Assembly (NCBI RefSeq): GCF_008017805.1
Contig: NZ_VRTT01000010.1
Coordinates: 1-64,000, forward strand
Direction of reading: 5' to 3'
Origin: Paenibacillus sp. N3.4
Lineage (GTDB): Bacteria > Bacillota > Bacilli > Paenibacillales > NBRC-103111
DNA length: 64,000 nt
Shown piece after piece: positions 46,401 through 55,362 of the stretch. The position numbers and the translations under genes are program-made. The notes below the pieces were generated by a model. The model ran no database searches, was not told where the DNA came from, and worked only from the letters and a program-made list of their open reading frames with translations. Position 1 is the stretch's first letter, and each line of letters starts with the position of its first letter.

Positions 46401-47925
46401 CGGGATATGCCGTGCTCTGAGGAATTGTGCCTGCGCCGATCAACGCGGCCATTTGTGTAGCTGCCAATTTGTCCAGGCGGCCGGTTTCTCGATTCCACGA
46501 AAGGAGTGGACGCACGAAAGGATACAGCCCGGCTAGCACATCGAGCATAGCGAGCCAGCGTTCGCGCGGCAGCTCGCGGAACGAATCGCTCTGCTGGAGC
46601 ATGCGCTCGACATCTGCAACGTCGAGCTTGTCGCCCAAAGCTACCATCGCAACAATCTGCTGCGCCAGAACATCGAGGCTGCCCCGCGGAATGTGGATGG
46701 CCTCGATACTGCGTTCCGCAATGCGCCGGCTTAGCACAGCCAGCTCCGGCAGCAAGCTGCGGCTGCGGGCAAGCAGCACGCCGCGGCTAATGCTGCCGAT
46801 AGCGTGCCCGGCCCGACCAATCCGCTGGATCCCGGCTGCTGCGGTGAAGGGCGAGTCGATCTGGATGACCAACTCGACATGTCCGACGTCGATGCCTAGC
46901 TCCAGCGACGATGTCGCGACGAGGCATCGCAGCTCCCCGGCCTTGAGCATGCGCTCAACTTCGAGCCGCTTCTCGCGAGCGACACTGCCGTGATGGCTTT
47001 TGGCGATTTCGTACCCGACATGGTCATTGAGTCGGAGTGTCAATCGTTCGCAAAGCCTACGGCTGTTGGCGAAAATAAGAGCCGTGCTGCAGCCTTCCAT
47101 GAGCTGCAGCAAACGCTCCACCAGTGGCGTCCATATCGCCTCTTTATCAGCCCCGGCTTGCGCAGGTTTAGGCATCGTCACTGTTAGTGCATACTGCTTC
47201 TCGGCTTTGCTCTCGACAATCGCTACATGGCGCGGCTGATTCATTTCCCAGCCGCCGAGAAACTGAGCGACTCGCTCAATAGGGTTCTGCGTTGCTGACA
47301 TGGCGATCCGCTGAACGGATCGCCCGCACCATACGCTAAGCCGCTCGAGCGTAAGCGACAAGTGCATGCCGCGCTTGTCCGCAGCCAGATCGTGGATCTC
47401 ATCGACGACGATTTGTTCCACACTTTTTAGCATTTGTCTCGCGCGCGGCGAGGTTAAAAGCAAATATAAGGACTCCGGCGTTGTTGCCAGCACATCCGGT
47501 GGATGCTTGATCATCGATGCCCGTGTACTTTGCGGCGTATCTCCGGTACGTACCCCTACGGAAATGCCAGGCCATTTTGGATCAACATTGGAAGCTTCAG
47601 CTTGCTGCTCAATTTCATCCATGAAATGAATCAGATGATCGTGAATATCATTGTTAAGTGCTTTCAGAGGAGTAACGACCAACACACGGACACCCGCTAT
47701 GTATGCATCTTGTTCTTGCTTGCTTTGTACAATGTGATTAAGGCAAGGCATTAAAGCCGCCAGTGTCTTTCCTGATCCCGTTGGGGAGGAAATGAGCGTG
47801 TGCGCGCCTGCGTTTATGTGGTCCCATGCTTGCTTCTGCACATCAGTCGGTTCGCCGAAACGGGAAGTAAACCATTCCCAGAGAATCGGATGAAAGTCAT
47901 ATTGCTTTGGTGCGCTTTGCATCAT
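43495..47925 (-). CDS. Lhr-type large DEAD/DEAH-box helicase
   Basis: About 1476 aa; ATG 47925 is favoured by GGGGGAG upstream, the frame being open to 47964. The N-terminal RecA lobes carry SSPTGSGKT, VVDEIHDLA and SATQNP. The second lobe has ATSSLELGIDVGHVELVIQ and QRIGRAGH. A long C-terminal region follows, as in full-length Lhr. Lhr proteins are ATP-dependent 3'-5' helicases/translocases linked to DNA repair. The gene converges on the oxidoreductase remnant, with only a few bases between the stops. Confidence 0.92.
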   Translation of the reverse strand: MMQSAPKQYDFHPILWEWFTSRFGEPTDVQKQAWDHINAGAHTLISSPTGSGKTLAALMPCLNHIVQSKQEQDAYIAGVRVLVVTPLKALNNDIHDHLIHFMDEIEQQAEASNVDPKWPGISVGVRTGDTPQSTRASMIKHPPDVLATTPESLYLLLTSPRARQMLKSVEQIVVDEIHDLAADKRGMHLSLTLERLSVWCGRSVQRIAMSATQNPIERVAQFLGGWEMNQPRHVAIVESKAEKQYALTVTMPKPAQAGADKEAIWTPLVERLLQLMEGCSTALIFANSRRLCERLTLRLNDHVGYEIAKSHHGSVAREKRLEVERMLKAGELRCLVATSSLELGIDVGHVELVIQIDSPFTAAAGIQRIGRAGHAIGSISRGVLLARSRSLLPELAVLSRRIAERSIEAIHIPRGSLDVLAQQIVAMVALGDKLDVADVERMLQQSDSFRELPRERWLAMLDVLAGLYPFVRPLLSWNRETGRLDKLAATQMAALIGAGTIPQSTAYPVHHDQTGLHLGELDEEFIHESSVGDVFQLGTASWRIVRKRPERIYVREADNRYSEIPFWRGETGGKSFELGAQTGQIWRELHDRLTFAPSSPAMNVTSPLVEQTLQNEALAPITRNQADLHVQEWLMQTYHFDTEASDSLISLVRNQIAVNTVPTDTTVVVETFADENNQTHYILHSLFGRKLNRTWLMAIDRHLKQNGLTAIYTNAKDNGIELIFPSYSESLLQAILSINAAEAEQFVIESVAESGMFGAAFQRLAETSLLLSRSFTRMPAWIKRLRGQELMREALPFKERFPLFQEAMQECLEDHVDTRHLVYLLQDIQAGRIQFAVYRNHFPSPLAAQFQADYVARRIYESDALAQDLQVELLGFSRQMAADIFGQEAISNAVHPQIVEDEKRKLANIDHPFASTSEVLRYLKEHGDSTLSELSKAGSATEELVSGWLQELGSQKLVEAASLADETRYICSDESEFYQTLTVSSTARTFVFQRFVDGKLAFKTDELVNRYALAPDMAHDWIQAAVQTGEIAVAPFADSEVEELWTSRKVASRLIRQSLQSYRRNGQAVSPFTYLEHMPLRRKLANETNHLVGMEALREIIQDLQGFFLPVSLWESIFFPTRQPTYRKQDLDLLCSSGEIVWMGRKEPDEKEGRIAFFLAESSLLFEPCLAAANHKPVSHPALLQLLQEKGASFLSKLGIETGRPPSSLLEELLQLVWDGQAANDQFAPLRLHARGAPKKPEKFQSGLGRWYPLNTLLSPSFDKQASAMQWTHHLLERFGIITKDIVAALCPFPWEAIQIALKQLEEWGLVVRGLFIEDLHALQFATKEFVARLHQQTNEISLHSQKVMLLCALDPANPFGLLVPWPEMSGISFSRKSGNYLALRGNQWLYWIENNGKRIHHIDRLSQQPKEDIQNIVLELKSMFRQFLRHNQLRKIVIESWNGIPISEAPEHEYLKLLGAEKDRTRLVLWPSQLS

Positions 47926-48097
47926 TCTCATCACTCCCCCGCACAATTTCTTCCAACATAGCATATTGGGCGGCGGCTCGCCAGCGGTGTGAGGAAAAGC
48001 TGGGTTATGCTATACTTAAATAAGTACATAAACATATAAAACCCCGAGTCTCCTAAGGGAGGCCCGAGGACTTACATGGATCCTTAGGTTGACAGGA

Positions 48098-48319
48098 TCA
48101 AATTTTTAGTTCCCCAAGCTTGATCAGTTCTACAACTGCTTGTGAACGACCCTTTACATTCAACTTTTGCATGACATTAGAAATATGGTTCCTGACTGTC
48201 TTTTCACTAATGAAAAGATGCTGCGCAATGTCCTTAGTAGTTTTGTCCTGCACGAGTAATTCGAATACTTCTCGCTCGCGGTTCGTAAGTAGAAATTTGT
48301 TTTTGTGGTCGTTGCTCAT
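48098..48319 (-). CDS. gerE: Sporulation transcription factor GerE
   Basis: ATG 48319 gives 73 aa, close to Bacillus GerE; GTG 48331 is an alternative. The whole protein is a LuxR-type helix-turn-helix domain: LLTNREREVFELLVQDKTTK, then FISEKTVRNHISN and VKGRSQAVVELIKLGEL, nearly identical to the known protein. GerE acts late in the mother cell with sigma-K on coat and exosporium genes, relevant to the CgeB-type genes in this window. Confidence 0.93.
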   Translation of the reverse strand: MSNDHKNKFLLTNREREVFELLVQDKTTKDIAQHLFISEKTVRNHISNVMQKLNVKGRSQAVVELIKLGELKI

Positions 48320-48514
48320 GGATGTTGTCACCCCTCCTTGCTCGGGTATTGGGAATTACAAGGTAAAGGGATACAGTCAAAGTTAGTTTATGAAGGGCTG
48401 CTGTTAATGGTGCGGTCTAAGGGGAAAAATAGGCAACTTGGGCTTTTGAGTTTCATATGGAGGCGTGTTAAGCTGAAATGAGGCATTTCCCCCAAGCAAA
48501 AGGAGGCTTCTCGC

Positions 48515-49206
48515 ATGTTTAGGCGCGATTATTTTATGCGGCAGATCGAACAGATGACTGTAACGTTAAATAAAATTCTTTTTAACAAAGAACATCTCCC
48601 GATGGTCGATGCGCAGCAGCTGTTGGATGAGGCAAGCCGCCATCTTCTCGGATTACATATTCGCTCCTTACAGGCGCTCTCCAGCAAGGATATTTTGGAA
48701 TTATTGACGTATCAGGGCAATTTGGATACCGGCAAGGCATTGGTCTTAAGCGATATGTTTATTGGTCAGGGAGATATGTTGAAGCAGCACGAACAAATAG
48801 ATGATGCCTACCATGCTTATATAAAATCATTGGACTTATTGCTGCATATTCCGTTAGTTGAAGACATTGACCCAGGTGATGAGTTAAATGGGGAAATTGC
48901 TTTACGCATCGTCAAAGTGTGGAACGACTTCAACCATGGATTATGCCTGAGGCAACGCAAAGATTGCTTTTCACTTATTATGATAAGATCGGCAATTATG
49001 CAAAGGCGGAGGATGTGCTATTTCATTGCATGGAGGATCACTCCGAGCATTCGTTGGCACTCACGCAAGGCGTTTTATTTTATGAACGGCTGTTGGTTGC
49101 CAAAGAGGAAGAGCTGCAAGCTGGCAATTTCAGCAGGGAAGAAGCGGCCGATGGACTGCGCGCCATGAAACAAAGGCTGCAAGCAAATGATTTAACTAAA
49201 TTGTAA
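48515..49206 (+). pseudogene. DUF6483-like protein, frameshifted
   Basis: The frame from ATG 48515 (AAAAGGAGG upstream) reads FRRDYFMRQIEQMTVTLNKI through to EIALRIVKV. The C-terminal half continues one frame back as ERLQPWIMPEATQRLLFTYY and GNYAKAEDVLFHCME, to 49206. One missing base near 48915 would restore a protein of about 230 aa with a TPR-like end. Function is unknown. Confidence 0.72.
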
Positions 49207-49240
49207 TCATAGACTACTAGAAACTGAAGGTGTGATGGAA

Positions 49241-49972
49241 ATGGCTTGGTATCAGGAAAGCTTTGGAAATGATTATTTAATTGTATATAAACATAGGGAC
49301 ATGAAGGGCGCTTATCATGAAGTGAAGAAAATGATAGATTGGCTTGGTTTGCCTCAGGGTTCACAAGTCTTGGATCTCTGCTGCGGGATGGGGCGTCATT
49401 CCATGGCGTTGGCTGAGTTCGGTTACAAGGTAACTGGGGTTGATCTCTCGGAGGTGCTCCTGAACGAAGCAGTGAAACTGGATTCGAGTAAAGAGGTTAA
49501 ATGGCTGCGAGGAGATATGCGGGAGGTTCCTCTTAAAGAGCAATTTGACGCTGTAGTGAATTTGTTTACTTCCTTCGGTTACTTTGATGAGGATGAGCAG
49601 AATGAAAAAGTACTTCATGAAATACATAGACTTCTAAAACCGAGCGGACGTTTTATCATTGATTTCTTGAATCCAGTTTATATAAAGGCGAACCTTGTTC
49701 CACAGTCGGAACGAACTGAAGAAGGACTTTGCATACGCGAAACCAGAACCATCGAAGATGGCTGCGTACGCAAGCGAATCGTGATTTCAGAAGTGGGCTC
49801 GCAAGATCGTCATTACTTGGAGCAGGTAAAGCTTTATGATCGAATGACATTTGAGGTTATGCTGCAAAAAGCGGGCTTAACGATTGATAACGTATACGGT
49901 GGTTATGATGGACAGGCTTATGAAGCGGAGACATCAAGCAGATTGATCTTTGTAGGCTATAAGGAAGGATGA
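49241..49972 (+). CDS. Class I SAM-dependent methyltransferase
   Basis: About 243 aa; upstream starts at 49232 and 49235 are possible. Motif I is VLDLCCGMGRHSMALAE, followed by VTGVDLSEVLL and GDMREVP, and RLLKPSGRFIIDF in the later strand. Such enzymes methylate small molecules; no substrate can be inferred. Confidence 0.85.
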   Translation: MAWYQESFGNDYLIVYKHRDMKGAYHEVKKMIDWLGLPQGSQVLDLCCGMGRHSMALAEFGYKVTGVDLSEVLLNEAVKLDSSKEVKWLRGDMREVPLKEQFDAVVNLFTSFGYFDEDEQNEKVLHEIHRLLKPSGRFIIDFLNPVYIKANLVPQSERTEEGLCIRETRTIEDGCVRKRIVISEVGSQDRHYLEQVKLYDRMTFEVMLQKAGLTIDNVYGGYDGQAYEAETSSRLIFVGYKEG

Positions 49973-49982
49973 ATATCGGGAA

Positions 49983-50960
49983 ATGGACATTGTGACTCAA
50001 CATACAGACCAAATTGCACAAGTGAAAGTGCCATTGCCTTTTCCCCTTCGTTGGGTCAATGCCTATCTAATCCAGGGAAGCAACGGTTATACGGTTATAG
50101 ATCCCGGGCTTCGCACAGCCGATGCGGAGGCACTTTGGCTGAAGGTTCTGCAGGAACGCGGAATCGAGTTCAGGCACGTGGAACAGATCGTGCTTACCCA
50201 CCACCATCCCGATCACTATGGTATGGCGGGGTGGTTTCAGGAGCGCACGGGCGCGCCGGTTCTCCTCTCGGAGACCGGCCTGCGGCAGGTGCAGCTCCTA
50301 TGGGGTCCTGAGCAGCCGATGTCGGCCCTGCTGCTCGAACTTTTTGCTCAGCATGGCTTCCCCCAGGCTGGGCTCGAAGAGATGACGAAGCACATGGTCA
50401 GCTTCGTCGAGATGGTTTCTCCGCAGCCGGAAGTAACGCTGCTGCGTGAAGGACCCGTGCGCCTCGGGGACCGTGTGTATGAAGCGATGGAGACCCCCGG
50501 CCATGCCGCGGGTCACCTCATCTTCTACGATGCCGAGGCGGAGGTGGTCTTTTGCGGCGACCACGTCCTGCCGCAAATATCGCCGAACGTTTCCTTCCTC
50601 CCGCAGGTGGAAGAAAACCCGCTCGGCGCATACCTGGCCAGCCTGCAGGAAATCAGCAGGCTGCCTGTGAAGATGGCTTACCCGGGTCACCGGGAGCCTT
50701 GGTCCAGCTTTGGCGCGCGCGCAGATGAGCTGGTGCGCCATCATCAGGAGCGGCTGGCGCTGATGGAGTCGCAGCTAAGTACACCGCTTAGCGCGTATGA
50801 AGTATGCCACGCCACCTTTGGCGATCGGCTTAGCATCCATCAGATGCGTTTCGCGTTGTCGGAGACGATTGCGCATCTCGTGCTGTTGGAAGATGAGGGC
50901 CGCATAGGCAAGATAGACCCTAATGCTAATCTTACACAATATGTCCGTTTAAATGCTTAG
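49983..50960 (+). CDS. Metallo-beta-lactamase-fold hydrolase
   Basis: This 325-aa protein has the metal motif LTHHHPDHYGMAG, the later His in ETPGHAAGHL, the bridging Asp in VVFCGDHVLPQI, and the last His in YPGHREPW. A C-terminal region of about 80 aa resembles the winged helix of the glyoxalase II/LACTB2-like branch. The substrate is probably a thioester or similar hydrolysable metabolite. Confidence 0.88.
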   Translation: MDIVTQHTDQIAQVKVPLPFPLRWVNAYLIQGSNGYTVIDPGLRTADAEALWLKVLQERGIEFRHVEQIVLTHHHPDHYGMAGWFQERTGAPVLLSETGLRQVQLLWGPEQPMSALLLELFAQHGFPQAGLEEMTKHMVSFVEMVSPQPEVTLLREGPVRLGDRVYEAMETPGHAAGHLIFYDAEAEVVFCGDHVLPQISPNVSFLPQVEENPLGAYLASLQEISRLPVKMAYPGHREPWSSFGARADELVRHHQERLALMESQLSTPLSAYEVCHATFGDRLSIHQMRFALSETIAHLVLLEDEGRIGKIDPNANLTQYVRLNA

Positions 50961-50979
50961 CTCGATGCTCGGAAACTGA

Positions 50980-51026
50980 AAAGCCTCCAAAATCTCGATT
51001 TCTCGTAGATTTTGGAGGCTTTTTTT
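50980..51026 (+). terminator. Rho-independent terminator
   Basis: A 15-bp stem, AAGCCTCCAAAATCT with AGATTTTGGAGGCTT, is followed by T7. Confidence 0.9.
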
Positions 51027-51115
51027 ACAGAATTTATATGATTTAGGGAACGTTAACGTTTTTTAAAACATGCTTACAAGGAAATGGCTCCGCAAAGCGG
51101 TATGTCTGGGAGGAT

Positions 51116-51580
51116 AACGCTGTTTTTCAGCGTTACGAACGGGAAGATGCCGGTCAGCGGTGCTGTAAGCACGGAAAACGTGCTTACAGGTAGGAAAATT
51201 GACTGCTGAACTGTACATCGGGGAAATTCAGCGTTACAGCTCAGCAAACCGACCGTTTTCTTCCTTTTCCTTCTACATAAGCACGTTTTCGTGCTTACAG
51301 CGCCGCTGACGGGACACTCGCCTTCCGAAATGCTGAAAATCAGCGTTACAGCTCAGCAAACCGATCGTTTTCTTCCTTTTCCTTCTACATAAGCACGTTT
51401 TTCGTGCTTACAGCGCCACTGACGGGACACTCGCCTTCCGAAACGCTGAAAATCAGCGTTACAGCTCAGCAAACCGACCGGTATCTTGTATAGCCGGAGG
51501 ATAACGCTGTTTTTCCGCGTTACAGCAGTCAGTTAGGGCAATAACTCCAAGATAACACCGAAAAGCGTGCTTACAGATAG
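51116..51580. repeat. Array of two interspersed hairpin types
   Basis: Two palindrome types recur. Type A pairs AACGCTG with CAGCGTT (51116-51134, 51442-51460, imperfect at 51503-51521). Type B pairs TAAGCACG with CGTGCTTA (51165-51187, 51278-51297, 51390-51410). Loops are 4-7 nt. The surrounding 51027-51803 has no supported gene. Confidence 0.75.
51229..51480 (+). repeat. 112-bp tandem repeat, 2.2 copies
   Basis: Units start CAGCGTTACAGCTCAGCAAA at 51229, 51341 and 51454; the third copy is partial. The two full units differ by only a few bases. Each contains one type A half and one type B hairpin. Confidence 0.85.
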
Positions 51581-51803
51581 GACCATGAGATTCCCTGAGG
51601 ATTTTCCTTGTCACTATAGAAAGAATCAGTTTTCGGTTTGCGGAAAACAATTTGCTTATTGGCAAATCAATCATCCTCTAAAAGCGCTCACTCATCTTCG
51701 AAAGGCCTCGATAGAGATTATCTCAATCATTTCAGAGGTTCTGTCTCAAACTGCTTCTCTCAAAAGAGCTGGAAACACTCTTACGCCAGTGTTTACCTAA
51801 GTC

Positions 51804-52766
51804 TTATTTCAAAGGTTTACTATAAGTAGGCGTATTGTTATGGGCTAACCGACCGCATGCCGCGGCTATGATACCACAAACGATGTCGTCTATAAATGTG
51901 TTGCATTTTCCTTCCTCGTGATCGCTATCGAGATCCTTGATAATGCCGATTTTCTCTTTATCGAGATACCCGAAATTTGTGAGGGCAATTGTTCCGTACA
52001 TCAAAGGAATAGCAGTAGCTACGCTTTCATCTACGCCAAAAAGTCCCTCGTCTTCTCCGACAATATGATTGTACTGCTGGCTGAACTCTCCATTTTCTAC
52101 AGCAGTGTCAATTTTGATAGCCAGTTGAATGGCGTGGAAAGTTTGCTGTTTTCTTAAGACCGCAAGGACATTGTCTTCACAAAGACTACGTTCCATGTCA
52201 GGGTTGTAGGGACGCTGCAGATGGTCAAGAATAGCAACCATATCTTCCAGCTTTACACCTCTTGCTTCTAATAATTCTAGATTCCGATCCGCGTAATCTT
52301 CTTTGACACGTTCAGAAATAATAACGCTCGCCGTCGATGCTACAATTGCGCAGATACCTTTGGAAATGAACGATTTAGGGCGTTTATTCGGAAAGAAGAA
52401 ACGAAATTTACAATCCATGAATCCAAATAACGAAATAGCGCCGCTTCCATAAAGTCCGCATATGGACATCGCTATGGTACGGTGAACATTATAAGCAGGG
52501 TCTTTCATACTGGCGAGCAGCTCAGAATCATGTTTAACCTTTTTTTCCAATTCCATCAGGGTGGTCATGACGTTATAGGTTTCTGTTTTGCTTAGCACGC
52601 TGAGCAGGTTAGTCGTTATCGTATCGTACGGAATTTTTTTAATTCCTTTTATTTCAACAAGCAGGCGAGCTACAGCTTCTTCAATAACAGTTTGCGAGTA
52701 GTGGCTGAATACTTCATCACGGAATTCATTGAAAATAAGTGTTTTTTCTTTGAGAAATGTTCGCAT
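51804..52766 (-). CDS. Two-domain YutG/PgpA-family protein
   Basis: 320 aa with GGAGG before the ATG. The C-terminal half, from about residue 165, matches Bacillus YutG: LEARGVKLEDMVAILDHLQ, GEDEGLFGVDES, ALTNFGYLDKEKIGI and the acidic TFIDDIVCGIIAAACGRLAH. PgpA removes phosphate from phosphatidylglycerophosphate. The N-terminal half looks like a diverged copy of the same domain: TNLLSVLSKTETYNVM, YGSGAISLFGFMD and GICAIVASTASVI align in order, but the acidic residues are gone. Confidence 0.75.
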   Translation of the reverse strand: MRTFLKEKTLIFNEFRDEVFSHYSQTVIEEAVARLLVEIKGIKKIPYDTITTNLLSVLSKTETYNVMTTLMELEKKVKHDSELLASMKDPAYNVHRTIAMSICGLYGSGAISLFGFMDCKFRFFFPNKRPKSFISKGICAIVASTASVIISERVKEDYADRNLELLEARGVKLEDMVAILDHLQRPYNPDMERSLCEDNVLAVLRKQQTFHAIQLAIKIDTAVENGEFSQQYNHIVGEDEGLFGVDESVATAIPLMYGTIALTNFGYLDKEKIGIIKDLDSDHEEGKCNTFIDDIVCGIIAAACGRLAHNNTPTYSKPLK

Positions 52767-53027
52767 ATCAACGCCTCCAGTTTCATCAAATCAGATCCAG
52801 CACAAGTATAGCATAGGATGGATTAAAATCGAATGTGGCTATGCAGGACGAGAAATGGCGGAGGAGATGGATAGAAAATCTTTTTGAAAATAAGGGGGAC
52901 ATGAAGTTATAAATCGGACAAAGCCTCGTATACATAATAATACGAAAAAGCAGTGTACAGGCCAAACCAATAAACGCAGATCCTTATAACTAAAGCTTCT
53001 GCGAAATGCGAAGGAGGAAACAAGCAA

Positions 53028-54077
53028 ATGAAACATCAACATTGGATTCGTTCAGCTGCTATCGCGGGGGTGATTGTCTTAGCAACCACAGGATGCTCTG
53101 TCCTGGGTACTGGAAAGAAAAGTGACATCGATGCGCCTCCGAAAACAGGTGCGGAAGCAGAGGCCAAGACGACTTCAGCTGCGGTGACCATTGACATGAT
53201 CGATGATAACTCTTCACAGATGACGGTCTATGTCAAAGATGCCAAAGGATTCGTAGCTCCACTTAGCCTAGGTCTGCCGAAATCGGTATCTGTCGCCAAG
53301 ACGACATTGGAATATATGGTGGATGGCGGGCCTGTTGCCAGTTTACTGCCTTCCGGATTCCAAGCCTTGCTGCCCAAAGGCACGAAAGTGATCAGCTTGA
53401 ATGTCCAATCCGAGAAAAAAGTAGCGATTGTCGATTTCTCCAAAGAATTTCTGAATTATGATGAACAGAACGAGCGCAAGGTGCTTGAGGCCATCACTTG
53501 GAATCTGACAAGCTTCCCAACCGTAGAGAAAGTGCAGCTTCGTGTGGAGGGCAAAGATCTTAAGGAGATGCCGAAAGGAAAAACGCCACTGGATACGCCA
53601 TTAGCCCGAACCATGGGGATCAATATTGAGAAGTCAGAAGATGCAGAGTTCGGACAATCAACGCCAGTAACTCTGTATTTCTTGAATCAAACGGATCAAA
53701 ATTACAAATATTATGTACCGGTTACTCGATTGGTTAAACGAACAGACAATGTCGCTAAAGCCGTTGTTGATCAGTTGATCAAAGGACCGGATCAGAAGAA
53801 GGGGCTGACCGCTGTGTTGAATGCTTCAACCGAAGTGAAGAGTATTAAACCGGCTGACGGACTCATTACAGTGGACTTTTCCAGCAAGCTTTTAGGTGCA
53901 GATCAAAAAGCGTCCGCAGATGCCTTACAATCGGTTATCCTTTCTTTAACGGAAAATACAGGCTTCAACAAAGTGCAAATTAAAGTAGACGGTGCCCTAA
54001 AAATCACTTCAACCGATAATCAAAATTACAACAAGCCTGTCGCTAGACCTGCTCATATTAATCCGGCCAAACTGTAA
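53028..54077 (+). CDS. gerM: Spore germination lipoprotein GerM
   Basis: 349 aa. AGGAGG precedes the ATG, and the signal peptide ends in lipobox ATTGC. Two GerMN domains follow, each with a VDF strand (AIVDFSKEFLN and ITVDFSSKLLG) after conserved VK-l segments. GerM acts in sporulation and germination in Bacillus. The gerM-rph-rdgB order is conserved in Bacillus, which supports the call. Confidence 0.9.
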   Translation: MKHQHWIRSAAIAGVIVLATTGCSVLGTGKKSDIDAPPKTGAEAEAKTTSAAVTIDMIDDNSSQMTVYVKDAKGFVAPLSLGLPKSVSVAKTTLEYMVDGGPVASLLPSGFQALLPKGTKVISLNVQSEKKVAIVDFSKEFLNYDEQNERKVLEAITWNLTSFPTVEKVQLRVEGKDLKEMPKGKTPLDTPLARTMGINIEKSEDAEFGQSTPVTLYFLNQTDQNYKYYVPVTRLVKRTDNVAKAVVDQLIKGPDQKKGLTAVLNASTEVKSIKPADGLITVDFSSKLLGADQKASADALQSVILSLTENTGFNKVQIKVDGALKITSTDNQNYNKPVARPAHINPAKL

Positions 54078-54092
54078 GTTTAGCTCGCCTAT

Positions 54093-54144
54093 AACCTCTA
54101 TGCGGATGCTTTGTCTTTGACAAGGCGGCTTGCATAGGGGTTTT
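54093..54144 (+). terminator. Rho-independent terminator after gerM
   Basis: AACCTCTATGC pairs with GCATAGGGGTT (one G-T pair), with a T4 tail. It separates gerM from rph, which are often cotranscribed elsewhere. Confidence 0.75.
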
Positions 54145-54277
54145 CTCAGCGCAAAATCAATGGCTCGGCAGGAAGTTGCGAGGATCGTTTAAATGACGTC
54201 ATATAGGGAAGGAAGGTTTCAAAGAAAAAATACGGATCACGAATACGACGAAACTCAACGGATTGCCAGGACTCTTC

Positions 54278-54556
54278 ATGCTTGAGTTTTTATATAACAA
54301 TAATCGGTATCATGTCTACCATGTTCTGGATGAACCGAATTACGAATTGCGAGTAGTAGATGAAACCTATACTAAAACAAGCTTTGAAGCTTTATTCAAA
54401 ATAAGTGCAGCGGAATCAAAAAAATATTTAGACGCAATTAATCTGTTTATGAAACAGAATTATGAAGGCATTCAAACGTTTGTCGAAAGCTCAATTTTTA
54501 GAGTTTCAACCAATTTTTTTTACAAAAGCTCTGTACTACATTACAATGGGAGTTAA
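54278..54556 (+). CDS. Small unknown AT-rich protein
   Basis: ATG 54278 gives 92 aa; TTG 54263 is possible. It contains [18 protein letters not shown] and many aromatic residues. No family recognised. It lacks a clear ribosome site and is AT-rich, and sits as an insert between gerM and rph. Confidence 0.4.
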   Translation: MLEFLYNNNRYHVYHVLDEPNYELRVVDETYTKTSFEALFKISAAESKKYLDAINLFMKQNYEGIQTFVESSIFRVSTNFFYKSSVLHYNGS

Positions 54557-54603
54557 GGAACAAGAGCTTCTTTAGGGAAGCAACAGGAGGAGAACGAATA
54601 GTT

Positions 54604-55362
54604 ATGAGAACGAACGGAAGAACAAATCAAGAATTACGACCTATGAAAATAACCCCTCACTATATAAAACACGCGGAAGGCTCTGTATTGATCGAAGTCG
54701 GCGATACCAAAGTGATCTGTACAGCAACCATCGAAGAGCGCGTCCCTTCTTTCATGAAAGGTCAAGGAAAAGGCTGGGTGACAGCGGAATATTCGATGCT
54801 TCCTCGGGCTACACAGGTTAGAAATCAACGTGAAGCGGCCAAAGGCAAGCTTGGTGGACGCACGATGGAGATTCAACGTCTTATCGGACGCGCACTTCGT
54901 TCCGTCGTTAATTTGGAAGCGTTGGGCGAGAGATCAATCACACTTGACTGCGATGTGATTCAAGCGGACGGCGGCACCCGCACAACATCGATAACCGGGG
55001 CTTTCGTTGCTATGGCATTCGCCATGAATAAGCTGGCGACGGATAAAAACCTGTCGAAGTTTCCGATTAACGATTTCTTGGCATCCGTCAGTGTTGGTAT
55101 TATTAACGACACTGCCCGATTGGATCTTAACTATGAAGAGGATTCCAAAGCTAAGGTGGATATGAACGTTGTTATGACCGGTCAAGGTCAATTTGTCGAA
55201 ATACAAGGGACTGGTGAGGACGCACCTTTTTCCCGCAAAGAACTGGACGAATTGCTGGCATTGGCAGAAACGGGTATTCATACGATGATTGCAGAGCAAC
55301 GTAAGGTTCTCGGCCCGATCGCTGATCGCATTCGAGGTGTAGAGCATGCAGCTGCAGAGTAA
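54604..55362 (+). CDS. rph: Ribonuclease PH
   Basis: This 252-aa phosphorolytic exoribonuclease trims tRNA 3' ends. It begins with [15 protein letters not shown] and carries [50 protein letters not shown] and the active-site [16 protein letters not shown] precedes the ATG. It overlaps rdgB by 17 bp. Confidence 0.95.
   Translation: MRTNGRTNQELRPMKITPHYIKHAEGSVLIEVGDTKVICTATIEERVPSFMKGQGKGWVTAEYSMLPRATQVRNQREAAKGKLGGRTMEIQRLIGRALRSVVNLEALGERSITLDCDVIQADGGTRTTSITGAFVAMAFAMNKLATDKNLSKFPINDFLASVSVGIINDTARLDLNYEEDSKAKVDMNVVMTGQGQFVEIQGTGEDAPFSRKELDELLALAETGIHTMIAEQRKVLGPIADRIRGVEHAAAE

Noticed and set aside
51229-51480. CRISPR array
   Set aside because: Units are 112 bp, tandem and nearly identical without unique spacers, and no cas genes are near.
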